Below are positions 11,257 to 22,051 of a stretch of DNA of 64,000 bases, in pieces (position 1 is the first letter of the stretch; each line of letters opens with the position of its first letter). A program made the position numbers and the translations under genes. This DNA is from Perkinsus chesapeaki (taxonomy: Eukaryota; Perkinsozoa; Perkinsida; Perkinsidae): contig JAAPAO010000074.1 of assembly GCA_013115145.1 (NCBI GenBank), forward strand, positions 25,880 through 89,879. The letters are read 5' to 3'. A model generated the notes under the pieces. It was given only the letters and a program-made list of their open reading frames with translations. It was not told the DNA's origin and made no database searches.

Positions 11257-13629
11257 TCATGCCACACGGACATCCATCAAACCAGCTACGGTGGAGTAGC
11301 GGCATCCCTTCTGAGGAGGAGGAGTACTGCCTTCTATATTGGTTATGTCCAGACTGTCCAGTCGGAGCCCACTGATGCACCAACCTCTTATCATGAACCC
11401 CACTTGGGCACTGAGTAAGAAGAAGAAGAACTTATGAGATATCATGACTGTAGGAGGTGTGGTAGTCTTACACACATCTCTGCTCGTTAGCTATATCGGT
11501 GGATAATGCAGGTGATGTTCCACTGCGGTATGATAACGTACCAGACGCTGCAACTACAGTATCCTATGAGTAATGAACAACAATAGAGTGACTATCAGAG
11601 GGGATGCTAAGATTTACCTCCCCACCAGCAGCATTAGACACTAATTGACCAACATGCCATACTAGAACACATCCACCATCAGGAGTGTTGTCTATATGGA
11701 TAGATGGAGATGACTAAGCAGTTGAATAATAATTGATAATATGTGGTAGTTGAGCACCTTATGATCGGTACGGCTCTTCATAAAGGTGTTCAAGTTACCA
11801 CTGGACACCGAAGAAGGTAGTGCAATACTTACAATAACATCATCAACTACTATACTAGGATGTTGTTGTTGATGGGGTCCCCTATCTGAAGTTGGGCTAC
11901 ATCAGCTGTGTTTGCATCCTTCTACTCACTATTCCTAGATAACATAGTTGCTCTAGTGTTAAGTACGGCGGATACACGTGGACGTGCTGTGAAGTCTATA
12001 CGCCCACCACTTCTATCAAAGGACATCTGAATGAAGGTGTTATTGCGTTTTATTAAACCACTTGCTTGATACTTTCAAATCTAACTGAATCGGCAATCGC
12101 CCCGACGCCTGTGCCCTCGAAAATGGAGTGTGGTAGTTACAAAGCGAATAGCGGCCATCAGCTGGAACAAATGATACCTTCCTATCTTTATACCACTTAT
12201 TGACATCTACACTGGGATGGAAATGTACAATACCTATGGGATAATAATATACAGCATCCATGATATGATCCAATACCACTAGTAATGATATCAATATTCC
12301 TAATATTAAGCGTTGCATGAGGGGATAGGCCATTGAGCTTTGATATAACCGATACATCACCAGCCTACGTAGAAAAGGTGTTGAAGAAGCGTTAATAAAG
12401 ATTAAAGCGGTTACCACATCAGCATCGACAACATAGCCTTCGTCATCTACTATACAGTTAAATGTCTCCACTACATCAACATAGAGCTCATTATGAGTAT
12501 AGTGGGGGGAATTGGGACGCCACCAATACTCTCCACCTGTTAGACAAGAGTCAAGCTATAGCTTCCTAGTAAGGGTGCTGCTAATACCGATATCAATGGT
12601 AGTTGCACTTGTGTCTCGATTATTAGCAGCATTAACTAGAGCACCAGATGATGCTGCCATAGCATTAGTAACACCAGTCATAACACTTGACATAGCGGAT
12701 GCTAGGAAGCTAGAGGTGGTAGTATTGGATGGAGCTAACAGGCTAACAATGTTCAATAGGAAAGCATTAATACCTTACTACCAACACCAAGGCTAAGATT
12801 GGGGCTAGGCTGCTGGGGAGCTACCACTTCATTACGACGATCGCTGGCCATCTTGGCAGATGTGCCGGCAACAGCTGCTATGAACTTACCAAGCATCGTA
12901 GGAGGAGGGAGCATGGCCTGTGGTTGATGGATAATTGGGACAAATATCCCAGCTGCGTTACCTCTAGGTTGGCCTTATTGGTTGTAAAGGGAAGGCCTGG
13001 TCCATCAATGATCTCATCTAATAGAATTGCTACTGTACTGAAGTTATCACGTAATAGCTCCTCATCCACTCTAGGATATCGATGACCTTTTCAAATACAT
13101 GTCTCAGGTAATGGTGTTACATTACCCTACCGACAAGTGATGAGGAGGCTAATGCCGCCGAACAGTAGTGTAGTAGGACTGAATACACTGTGTCTAGGAT
13201 ATCAAATAATAAAAGTGCTGATACATCAGTACCTATGATAGAGATGATGGTTGAGAAGTGATTGTTGGGGTATGCTTACTAACAACAGCAGCCAGGTAGA
13301 TATATTCTCTATATATGTATATTAATACACACGGAGTGCTATCATTACCATCAGTATCAACCTATTACAGCTATCACCACGGACTATACAATGGTAAGAT
13401 AGGATGACCTTTGATGCATGAACTATACCATAGAGGTTAGTTGGACACTTGTCCCTTTTATTAAATAGGGTTCGGACAAGCTTCCTATAGCTTGCTAAGG
13501 AATGGTGACGACGACGATACACTTTAGAGGTGATCTCCTCTCTAACGACATGACCACCGCCATCATCATCATCCGTTGGTGACACTCTTATTACCCGTAT
13601 GGATTCAATAAGAACAGACAGTCTATCAT
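11257..13629 (-). CDS. AP3M: AP-3 complex subunit mu (medium adaptin)
   Basis: AP-3 is a heterotetrameric coat adaptor that sorts cargo from Golgi/endosomes to lysosome-related organelles; mu binds tyrosine-based signals. Start ATG at 13629 gives MIDCLFLLNPYG, matching the family's N-terminal longin start. Later exons give VLIYIYREYIYLAAVV, then NFSTVAILLDEIIDGPGLPF, which fits the mu linker helix, and PPPTMLGKFIAAVAGTS, which matches the AP-3-type PPTILR…ITG block. The mu-homology domain follows: VVETFNCIVDDEGYVVDADV, KVSFVPADGRYSLCNYHTPF and, at the end, CISGLRLDSLDITNIE before the stop at 11257. Nine or more short introns interrupt it. AP-3 rather than AP-1, -2 or -4 is preferred because of the linker motif and C-terminal pattern. 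Several middle splice sites are unresolved. Confidence 0.85.
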
Positions 13630-13711
13630 AAACCTCTTAACAACTACTGCAAAGTTAGTGTACACTATAACTCAAGGACCATGGACCATAGGACAACAAT
13701 ATAAGACCACA

Positions 13712-15347
13712 TTACGTACCGGATATATTTCCAGTATCATGTTTGGTAGGTATTAAGCTACTCTCTACTAACCTTTTCTGACTGCATACCTGCGCTAAAG
13801 GTCTAAGTGCATCAGGCTTCCGTTTAAGTAACACTTTAGACTCTCTCGACTTTGGCCGTGGTAGCTTCTTCCCAGCTTTAACAGCCTCCACAAGCCTTTT
13901 GTCTACTGGCCGCATAACAACATGTTTAACAGACCCCGTCGCCGCCACCGCAGCCAGGAAAGATGCCATTGATCCTTGCTTCTGAGAGTACCCAGCTATC
14001 TTCTTTAACTCATCAGCAATGTCTCTCTGTTGTTGGTGATATAGTTCTATATCTCTACTACTACCACGTACAACAGGCTCGTCCTGATCATCATCATAAA
14101 GGTCGGTATGGCTATTGACCGATGGTGCTCTAGAGGAGGACGCAGCGGCCTCAGAGTTAGTATCACAAGATAGAGACCCTAAAGTAGCGCTAGACTGTAG
14201 CCATCGATAGCTACTGACACTTTTCTTTTCCTCCGAAACTGTTCTCTCGGGTGCATTATCTGAGACTTCCATTCGGACAGTTCTCTGACTCTTCAGCTTG
14301 CTTAAACCAGCAATCTTCTTCCCTTCACCCAAGGAGCTTCTAACACTACCCTTCCTAGCTTCACTGCTCTTATCCACTGACACTGCTGCTGCTGCTGCCG
14401 CTTGCTGTTGTTGTTTTTCTTGTTGTATTTGTTCTGCCTCCTCTTGTTGCCTTTTAATAATATCCTCTATTGCCTGTACCTTCTTTGGGGCCATTGCTTG
14501 CTTTATCATATTCCTCTTCCTCACCCCCTTCACTTGTTCTTGTTGCTTGTTCAATACGCTCTTCACTACATTGCCTCTATGCAATGTGAACTTCTTATAC
14601 CATCTCAATATATCCTTCAAAGTGACCCTCCCATCAGTATCAGTATCAACCTCTTCAAACCACTCAGTAATAACAGAATCCACAGAGTCATGCTTTCCAA
14701 CTCTATTAAGTATACATCTCCTGCACAGCTGTATGTATGCATTCTTATCGATGCTTCTGGAACCCTCTGACACTAGGCTGTTAAACGCGGCAGATATCAT
14801 CCCTGCGGCGATGGTATCCAACTTCAATTTTCGAGTAAGTTTCTTAAATCTCTTCTCCTCAATAGGTAGTCCCTGAACATACCTCCCATTAGCTACATCA
14901 CAGAGCATTCTTACCTTTTCATCCTCTTCAGATGATATATCATCCTCACTGCATTCAGATGCCTTAACTGCTTGATAGGTGGCCCTGAGCCAGCCCTTAG
15001 CCCCCAAGGCACCCCAGTTCTCCTCGGCTATCGACATACGCCCCCCATCTACTCCTTCTTCTTGCTTTGCCGTGTCGTCAGCATTCGAAGCTACCGATGC
15101 ATTGGACTTCCGTTTAGCATCCCAAGCTGTAACGGCGACAACCTTGGTTAGGGCAGCCATACCAGGCTTTGATCCTGCAGTAGGACCACATAGGCAACAG
15201 ATGATGACATATGTTCTGCTACCAAAGCCACTATCCTCTTCCTCTTGGTTACTACCACTCTCCAGTTTCCATGCACCCAACCTCGCCACTATTTGCTGCA
15301 TTCCTAATACGAGACGATCTCGCTGCCGGCATACCTGCTGAGGGCAT
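13712..15347 (-). CDS. EF-hand protein with long charged coiled-coil/low-complexity tail
   Basis: A single long frame covers 13712–15301 (529 codons from an internal ATG). An upstream ATG at 15347 (MPSAGMPAARSSR) could be the true start if a short intron is removed near 15290–15240. The clearest motif is a canonical EF-hand loop, DTDTDGRVTLKD, flanked by helices (ITEWFEEV and ILRWYKKF) and preceded by an EF-like segment (SIDKNAYIQLCRR). After it comes a charged helix with Gln/Glu runs (QQEEAEQIQQEKQQQQ) and poly-Ala, then Ser/Arg-rich and basic sequence. The core pattern (acidic N-terminus, EF pair, Lys/Arg coiled coil) fits a calcium-regulated scaffold or cytoskeletal protein. No catalytic domain is visible. 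An overlapping + strand frame at 14298–14876 is antisense to the low-complexity tail. Confidence 0.6.
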
Positions 15348-15402
15348 GGCTAGGCCACCTTCTGTACGGGTCCGCTAGGATTAATCAACACTACTTAGTG
15401 TG

Positions 15403-16712
15403 CTATATCATCAAATGTAGGATAAGAACTACCTCATCTTCGATAAGTGTTATCTCCTTCAGCCCTAAGTGCTGCACTTCTTCACTATGGTCGTCTGCGT
15501 ATTCATCTTGGAAATCAGCCCAATACCGCCAATGCCTCGAGATACCCTCCCACTGCTTAATATCCCGTATAAATCTTTCAGCCCTAAGACATAATTGGCA
15601 CATGATGGACGGGTTAAGACTACCTTATATGTACCCTTCGGATAGTCCTTTCAAGTAGGGTTATGACTGAGCTGGAGTAAGAGTGTGGTGCCTCTCCTAC
15701 TGGATGAGGTGGTGCATCCATAGCCTCTCTTTTGGAATTGTTATATCGTTGTGAGGCACACAAATAGAACTCTATAAGCCTCATTAAAGGGAGATGATCT
15801 GGATGAAGGTCTGAGGTACAGAGGTACCTTATCACTTTAGACCTTCCAAGACTTACTAATAACATCTCTAAGACCATCATGTACAAAGAATAGTGTCGAT
15901 GGTGAGTCCGGTGTATCACCAAGTTGTACATGGAAATGCCATGGAGATGATAAAGGCTCCTCAAGCCAGTCTAGTACAGCCGATACTATAACCAACATAC
16001 CACGATCATCATCATCATTAGATATATCAAATCTCAGCCCGAGGTACTAAAGACAACAACTGTTATTAGCGGTAAGCCAAGGAGCATCATCGTTGCCACC
16101 ACCTGTTGGGCATATGCCTCTGGCGTTGTGGTATCAGATAGACCCTTTAGCCCTGACCTCCGACATAACTTAGTGATATCTTCAATTCGCCCTAGTAACA
16201 GATTTTTACGCTTATGAGGGGATATGCCACTCCTTGGTGGTATATAGGATATATCCTCCTCTCCCGGTTGGGATGGCCCTAAGTACAAAGTGTACACAAT
16301 GCCACCGATGAAGGGCTACTTCCCCGTCCGGCTGCTGATGCCCCCTCTGGTGCTGTAGCTGGCCTATGATGGTGTTTCCTAATCCACGGCCTTCTACTTC
16401 GTGAACGATGCCGTCCACACTTCTTTCGTTTATGCTTTCTAGTAACTAACCCATGTTGTGGCTGCTGCGGGTGCTGCTCTTCATCATCAGACTGGCCTAT
16501 AGGATAGATAGTATGTATTATAAGTAGATGTAATTACACTCAATTGTCCCAGGCATTGGTAGCTCATGAACTTCACCGTCAATAGTAATATGTATGGTAA
16601 ATGACAGTTCCCTCAGAGGAATAACCTTAGACCCTCCTTCAGGTGACTTAGCCAATGTTGCTGCTGCTGATGGCTGGTGGTGGTAGTGCTCCCCCTCCTC
16701 TTCACCGGTCAT
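15403..16712 (-). CDS. Unidentified multi-exon gene, Arg/His-rich N-terminal part
   Basis: An ATG at 16712 opens an exon (MTGEEEGEHYHHQPSAAAT) that includes SFTIHITIDGEVHELPMPGT, a beta-rich segment. Removing a 40–45-bp intron near 16500 joins it to a basic stretch (RKHKRKKCGRHRSRSRRP) that looks like a nuclear-localisation or RNA-binding tract. Further exons carry SGISPHKRKNLLLGRIED, SDLHPDHLPLMRLIEFYL and a final QWEGISRHWRYWADFQDEYA before the stop at 15403. It lies head-to-tail upstream of the EF-hand gene with about 55 bp between them. No known family was recognised. Splice joins are tentative. Confidence 0.4.
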
Positions 16713-16893
16713 TCAAAGCTTTGTACTTGTTAAAGCGGGGCAGTTGGGAAATGAAAGAATAACCTATATGCCGATAGCATCTCACCCACCACTACTGTGA
16801 CTGACTCTTTGCTTATTGAAATAACTCAGATCCTATACATTATGAAGTATCACAAAGAGGTATATAAACAACAACAAGTAATGGTTATATCAC

Positions 16894-19800
16894 TTAGGGC
16901 TCCTCAGGAGCTTGTGGTAGTAGCCCTTCAGGGTCTACAGCACCAACATCTCTCTTCACATTCTCATTAACATCAGCAGCAGCAGACTCAGTAGAAGAGG
17001 ACTCTACAGTTGTTGCTGACTTCTCCTTCACCGCCGTAGGGTCAGTACCACCGTTACACTGTGTTGGCTGATTCTCAACTGGAGTGGTGGTGGTGGTGGT
17101 GGTGGTGGTATTGTTGTTAAGAGTAGTATCATGATCCTTGTGGTCGTGGTGGTGGTTATCCTCTAATATTGTCTCTAGACCTTCAGCTGCCATTGGTAAT
17201 AGCCTATTGACTGTAGCCAATAACTGTCTAGCTGTATCAGTGTCCCTCAGATCAGGATCAGTAGCCGTAACCATAAGCAAGTTACGGACACCTTGCACTA
17301 GGCCTTCATCAGACTCGACATTAGGACACTTGCACACCACTTCCACCAAAGCTGGTATAGGGTCGCCCCATAATCCCTGAGTCTTAGACAAGTGATACAG
17401 GACAACTCTTAAGGCAACCTTGCTGAGGGAAGCTGAGTGGTAGTGCTGCAGTAATGGTATAAAGATATTAGTAACCAGCTTAACCCAATACTGAGATGGT
17501 ATCTGGGCTTGAGGACCCTCCAAGAGCAGGACTCGTAGAGTGTTCTCAGCTCGACTAACCAAAGCCTCATGCTTAGTACGCACCACAATGGTAGATACAG
17601 CTGTAACAGTAGGTATCCATAAAGGCAACCATTCACTAACCTCACCATGGGCTTGGGATATGACGGCAGGTAGTAGAGCAGATAGTACATCCAATGACTT
17701 GCTTGCTAAGGATTCATCAAGTTGACATATAGAGAAGGCACAGAGGACACGTGTTAAGGATATATAGAGGAGTGATGAGGCAGGGGATAAACCAGAGTCT
17801 GCTAGGTGGGAGACACACTGCATGGCAAAGTTGAAGGAGACCGCTGAAGTAGATGGACACTCAGCAATGGCTTGAAGAAGTGCTAATATTGCACTTAAAG
17901 TATCCTCATCAGGCTGCCTCTGTCTCACCAACAGCAACAGACCACTAGCTGCTCGCTCAGCAACTCTAGCAAACACCGACTTAGGTAAAGATGCTAGACT
18001 AAGCAAGAGACTGCGGACCTGTGGGAGGCCATCATCAAGCTCTATAAGCCGTACACATATCCTCATGGTGTTAACAGCTACCCTCTCTAAGAATGCTGGA
18101 TTCTCCACTGCCTTATCAGGCAGTTCATGAGCATACTGCAGTAAAGACAACAAATGAGGGGCCGCTACCTCACGACAGAGATTTGGCTCAGCATTCGACA
18201 CATACACTGATGTTGTTACTGTAGTTAAGATCTCAAGGTTCATCACTGGATCGGCTACCCTACGCCATTCAGCCCAGGGCTGCCATGCTCCACCAGGAGG
18301 ATCTTGTTCAGGTACCCAAGAGGCTTCCTTACATAGGACCGTGACCAAGGCCTTGAGACTAGGCATACCCAATAGCCTTATACGGTCTGCTGAGAAACAG
18401 TCCGCTAGTCTAACTGGATCAACTTCAAGCTGTTTCTTAAGATGCTGCTCGACATTATCAACTCCTTCTGGTGTAGCAGTATGTGGGGCCGATAACACTG
18501 CCTCTAATGGCATTACTTGGGATACAGTAGACTCAGCTTTCCTAAGCGATGCTGTTGGGGTTGACATACCAGCATCCTTAGTTTGCTCTTGCCCATCATC
18601 CTCATCATCACTCTCATCAGAATCACTAATACCACCAAAGTAGCTAGACAACACTGCCAAGAAGCCACTGTTATTAGCCATGTCCTCTGCCCCCTGTGAA
18701 TGACTACGAGAGGACTTCCTCATTGGGGCCATACCAGGTGGATGGAATGCTTCTGGGGCGATGGACACCAAAGGTTTGCCATGGGAGTCTACAAAGTCCT
18801 CAAGCTCAGCTAGGCTATCTGGCAGCAAGCCCAGTGACCATAGGCCAGTGAGCCAGTTGAGTATAGCACGCCAACCACTCTCCTGTAGTAGGAAACCGTA
18901 CTCCCTCAGCCACATACCTAAGGTCTGGGCTGCTAACTGGGAACGTACAGTAAGAGGAGGACAGAAGAATTGACCAAGCCGACAGACTATCTTATTAAAA
19001 GCATCAGCATGCCTCAATAAAGCTGCTGCACGAGCAAGATCTATCCAACCAGCCAATGATACTTGGAATGCATCAGCAGTAGCAAAGGACCTTGATAAAC
19101 TATCTAATATTTCACCATCATTCCAAACCACTTTAAACATGGCCTTATCATGGGCTAAGGACCAACTACCACCAGTTGCCAATGAGAACTCACCAACCTC
19201 ATAAGATTTCCGCATAAGGTTATCCCATTCTCTTTGGTCCACCAATCTCTCAGCACCAGGGGTAGAATCAAACAGTCTTATCTCCTCACTGTAGATGGAG
19301 TTATATATATCAGTAAGGAAGTCAGAGTCAAGATCTCTACCAGCATCAATACCTCTATTATTACGCTTGAACTCATCTAATGACATCTTATTCTTAACCA
19401 TAGGATTGTGTAGATCAGTATTCAGCATAATAAGGGAATAGCTTAATATAAATACAGTATCAGAGGAATGCATCACCACTGGATCGGTAGGGTTACCATC
19501 AGCATCCATCTCACATTCCCTATACACCAGCCTAGCATCAGGCCCTTCCTCAGGTGCCCTTTGCTGTGCACCAAAATAGGCCAATGAGAATGATTCAACA
19601 ATCCTCTCTATCTCTTGAGCTTCACCAGGCAATCTGAAGGTAGCTAACATAACCCTCAGTGCCTCAACCACTGGCATACCAGCAAACTTGAAGGAATTCA
19701 TAAACTCTTTCCTAATCTCACCATTGAAGTCCTGTCGCTTGGCCAAGAACTCCCCCAAGACTTTCATATCCAACCCAGGAGTATGCCGACAGAAGTTGGC

Positions 19801-21726
19801 AAAGGCCTTAGCCGTGACAGGATCAGGTAACAATCCAAGTGACTGTAGTGTAGGGACACATTTACTAGGGCTAGAGTTGAAGGCTTGTGCAGCTAGTGCT
19901 AACCGACGCTTCTGTTCCTTTCGGAGCTCTAATTTAGCACCTTGCTCCTCAGTAGTATCACCACCACCACCACCTTGTTGCTGTTGTGGTGGTGTATCTG
20001 TCCTAGTTAGTGTAGGTTGTAAATTTCCCTGTGTTGATAGTTCCTTAGATGCTTGTTCAGTACGTACAGCAATACCCCTAACTATAGCCAATAGACCATT
20101 TAATGCCATATTAGCCAGATTCTTCTTCCTCTCATTCTCCACTGCTATTGATGCCTCCTTACCACCTTTCTCGTCCTTAACTGGTTCAGTATCATTAGCA
20201 ACACTCATAAGCAGCTTTACTAACCTTTCAAATAGATTAGTACAATGTACATCACAATCATAGTTCTCATATAGCTCTACCATAAGCTCAGGTTCACGGC
20301 AGAACTCCAACAATGATTCCAATGCTAGCTCCCTTTGGTCCATTGACCTATTACCTGATGCTGGTACCATCTTCAAGTGTATACTGGTGAAGAAGATCTC
20401 CAATTGCACTTTAAGATGTCGTTTAAAATGTTGGAATAGGTTAAATACTGCCCTAAGTGTAGCCGATAACACCCTAAGGCTCTCATTGGCTGTTGAGTTC
20501 ATTAATAAAGCCTTACATATATCATTTTGTATAACAGATATAAGTGCTTGATGATAACACATATCAGCCCCACCAGTTTCCAATGCCACATTTAACAAGC
20601 TTAGCCCAAGTGATCTAGTCTCTTCCATAGCCTTAGCTGTTTCTGCGGAGTCTGATGAACCTCTAAATGGTCCACCCAATGACAGTCTACCACCCTCCTC
20701 AAATAGATCCCTCATCTCCGCTTCAGGATCGCAGCCTCCAGCCTCGGGACTAGGTGCCCTTGGATGCCGATACTGTTGCGGAGGAGTGCCGCTCCGCTGC
20801 GGAGTCCTGGACCGTACAGATGAGTTACCCTGTTGTTGTTGAGTGGCTGATGATGATGGGCCTCTTGGACCACTTTCCGGCCCTTGGTCTGAGCCAGGGA
20901 AGCCAGCAGTCATAAGGAATGCCATATATCGTAATAAGCAATATCTAGCAGGCACCGAATAGCCACCAGTACCACCACCACCACCACGTTGGTTAAATAC
21001 AGTCAAGACTATAAGTGTTAGCTGCTGCTCAGCACTACTCCTCAATAGATGTGATAGCCCCATAGGTTGCTTAGCTACCTGATGTATCTTCCGCACCATT
21101 TGCCATACACATGCATCAGTGAGCTGTGCCCCAGTGGGACATCTTAGAGCATCCACCAATACTGTTATCATCTTTAATAATACCACCTCATCATCTGGGG
21201 TCCCTTCAGCTCCAAATCGGCAATTAATAACACCAGCAACAAGAGTATTAATAGCCTTAGGGCCCATCTTATCAGTTGGTATCAAACCAAATGATACAAA
21301 CTTATTAACACTATCCAAAGCCACAGCAGTTAATGGACCACTGGCATCCTCACTTTGTATAACATTAAGGAAGGGTGCTAAATACCTAACTGTATCAAAC
21401 TCATTAAAGTCATCAAGATAGGTTAATTCGTCGAATAATGCTTGAAACTGTTTAATAGCTCCTTCACGGAATATAGCAGAGCGATGTGACCATGATCGTT
21501 CACTCTTCTCCAACTTTAATACTGTTAATATATTATGTATCTCATTTTTAACACATTTAGCTGGATATTTAGCACCAACCCATACTGGTACACCATCTGT
21601 TCTTGTTGTTGATGTTGGGCGTTGTTGCTGTTGTTGCCCATCAGCACTCTCAGTGGAGGAGGGGGTATTGGAGCCCACACCTCCACCATCATCATCCATG
21701 CTGCCACTACCAACGACCAGCGTCAT
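16894..21726 (-). CDS. Large ArfGEF with Sec7 domain, GBF1/GNOM/Gea type
   Basis: This 1610-aa protein is encoded in one uninterrupted exon with an ATG at 21726. The Sec7 domain (about residues 600–820) catalyses GDP–GTP exchange on Arf GTPases. It shows the glutamic-finger segment FRLPGEAQEIERIVESFS (finger Glu near residue 700) and the second signature LIMLNTDLHNPMVKNKMSLD. Upstream, near residues 450–490, SLLEFCREPELMVELYENYD followed by DCDVHCTNLFERL matches the HUS box shared by GBF and BIG proteins; the N-terminal DCB region precedes it. The order DCB–HUS–Sec7–HDS and the total length are typical for large ArfGEFs. The sequence around the Sec7 start (TPGLDMKVLGEFLAKRQDF) and the early position of Sec7 lean towards the GBF1/GNOM group over BIG. 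Family knowledge places such proteins at the cis-Golgi, recruiting COPI. Poly-Thr and acidic tracts mark the tail. Confidence 0.9.
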   Translation of the reverse strand: MTLVVGSGSMDDDGGGVGSNTPSSTESADGQQQQQRPTSTTRTDGVPVWVGAKYPAKCVKNEIHNILTVLKLEKSERSWSHRSAIFREGAIKQFQALFDELTYLDDFNEFDTVRYLAPFLNVIQSEDASGPLTAVALDSVNKFVSFGLIPTDKMGPKAINTLVAGVINCRFGAEGTPDDEVVLLKMITVLVDALRCPTGAQLTDACVWQMVRKIHQVAKQPMGLSHLLRSSAEQQLTLIVLTVFNQRGGGGGTGGYSVPARYCLLRYMAFLMTAGFPGSDQGPESGPRGPSSSATQQQQGNSSVRSRTPQRSGTPPQQYRHPRAPSPEAGGCDPEAEMRDLFEEGGRLSLGGPFRGSSDSAETAKAMEETRSLGLSLLNVALETGGADMCYHQALISVIQNDICKALLMNSTANESLRVLSATLRAVFNLFQHFKRHLKVQLEIFFTSIHLKMVPASGNRSMDQRELALESLLEFCREPELMVELYENYDCDVHCTNLFERLVKLLMSVANDTEPVKDEKGGKEASIAVENERKKNLANMALNGLLAIVRGIAVRTEQASKELSTQGNLQPTLTRTDTPPQQQQGGGGGDTTEEQGAKLELRKEQKRRLALAAQAFNSSPSKCVPTLQSLGLLPDPVTAKAFANFCRHTPGLDMKVLGEFLAKRQDFNGEIRKEFMNSFKFAGMPVVEALRVMLATFRLPGEAQEIERIVESFSLAYFGAQQRAPEEGPDARLVYRECEMDADGNPTDPVVMHSSDTVFILSYSLIMLNTDLHNPMVKNKMSLDEFKRNNRGIDAGRDLDSDFLTDIYNSIYSEEIRLFDSTPGAERLVDQREWDNLMRKSYEVGEFSLATGGSWSLAHDKAMFKVVWNDGEILDSLSRSFATADAFQVSLAGWIDLARAAALLRHADAFNKIVCRLGQFFCPPLTVRSQLAAQTLGMWLREYGFLLQESGWRAILNWLTGLWSLGLLPDSLAELEDFVDSHGKPLVSIAPEAFHPPGMAPMRKSSRSHSQGAEDMANNSGFLAVLSSYFGGISDSDESDDEDDGQEQTKDAGMSTPTASLRKAESTVSQVMPLEAVLSAPHTATPEGVDNVEQHLKKQLEVDPVRLADCFSADRIRLLGMPSLKALVTVLCKEASWVPEQDPPGGAWQPWAEWRRVADPVMNLEILTTVTTSVYVSNAEPNLCREVAAPHLLSLLQYAHELPDKAVENPAFLERVAVNTMRICVRLIELDDGLPQVRSLLLSLASLPKSVFARVAERAASGLLLLVRQRQPDEDTLSAILALLQAIAECPSTSAVSFNFAMQCVSHLADSGLSPASSLLYISLTRVLCAFSICQLDESLASKSLDVLSALLPAVISQAHGEVSEWLPLWIPTVTAVSTIVVRTKHEALVSRAENTLRVLLLEGPQAQIPSQYWVKLVTNIFIPLLQHYHSASLSKVALRVVLYHLSKTQGLWGDPIPALVEVVCKCPNVESDEGLVQGVRNLLMVTATDPDLRDTDTARQLLATVNRLLPMAAEGLETILEDNHHHDHKDHDTTLNNNTTTTTTTTTPVENQPTQCNGGTDPTAVKEKSATTVESSSTESAAADVNENVKRDVGAVDPEGLLPQAPEEP
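17084..17109. repeat. TGG triplet run inside the ArfGEF gene
   Basis: About nine TGG repeats on the + strand encode a poly-Thr tract near the ArfGEF C-terminus on the minus strand. It keeps the frame, so it is a coding microsatellite and is likely length-polymorphic. Confidence 0.8.
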
Positions 21727-22051
21727 AGATAAAAACTAAAGGATTGTTATTGGTAAGGTGGTAACTCAATAGGAAGGTAAAGTGAGCAAAATGATGGTAT
21801 TAACCGTAGCTGCTGCTGCTGCTGCCGACACATGTGATAATGTTATTATAGATAAATATGGTTAAGAATATATTATCATCTCTCTATTCCAACTTTAACT
21901 TGCCTTACGACAATATAGTAGTAATAACAACAACAAGGTGGTGGTGGTAAAGTTAACAGTGATGGTAGTATAAGGGGAGGACAGACAACAGTAGTTGATT
22001 GTATAAGATTATAAGACATTAACAACATGCACTAATTCATTATATAAGTCA
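21727..22051. other. Intergenic region between two minus-strand genes
   Basis: This 325-bp AT-rich stretch lies between the proline-rich gene's stop and the ArfGEF start. It must carry the ArfGEF promoter. A CTG run (ctgctgctgctgctg) near 21812–21826 and GTGGTGGTG near 21939 are simple repeats. No further gene was recognised. Confidence 0.4.

Noticed and set aside
14298-14876. 192-codon Ser/Cys-rich frame on the + strand
   Set aside because: It is antisense to the charged tail of the EF-hand gene; its cysteine runs are the reverse of Gln/Ala codons.
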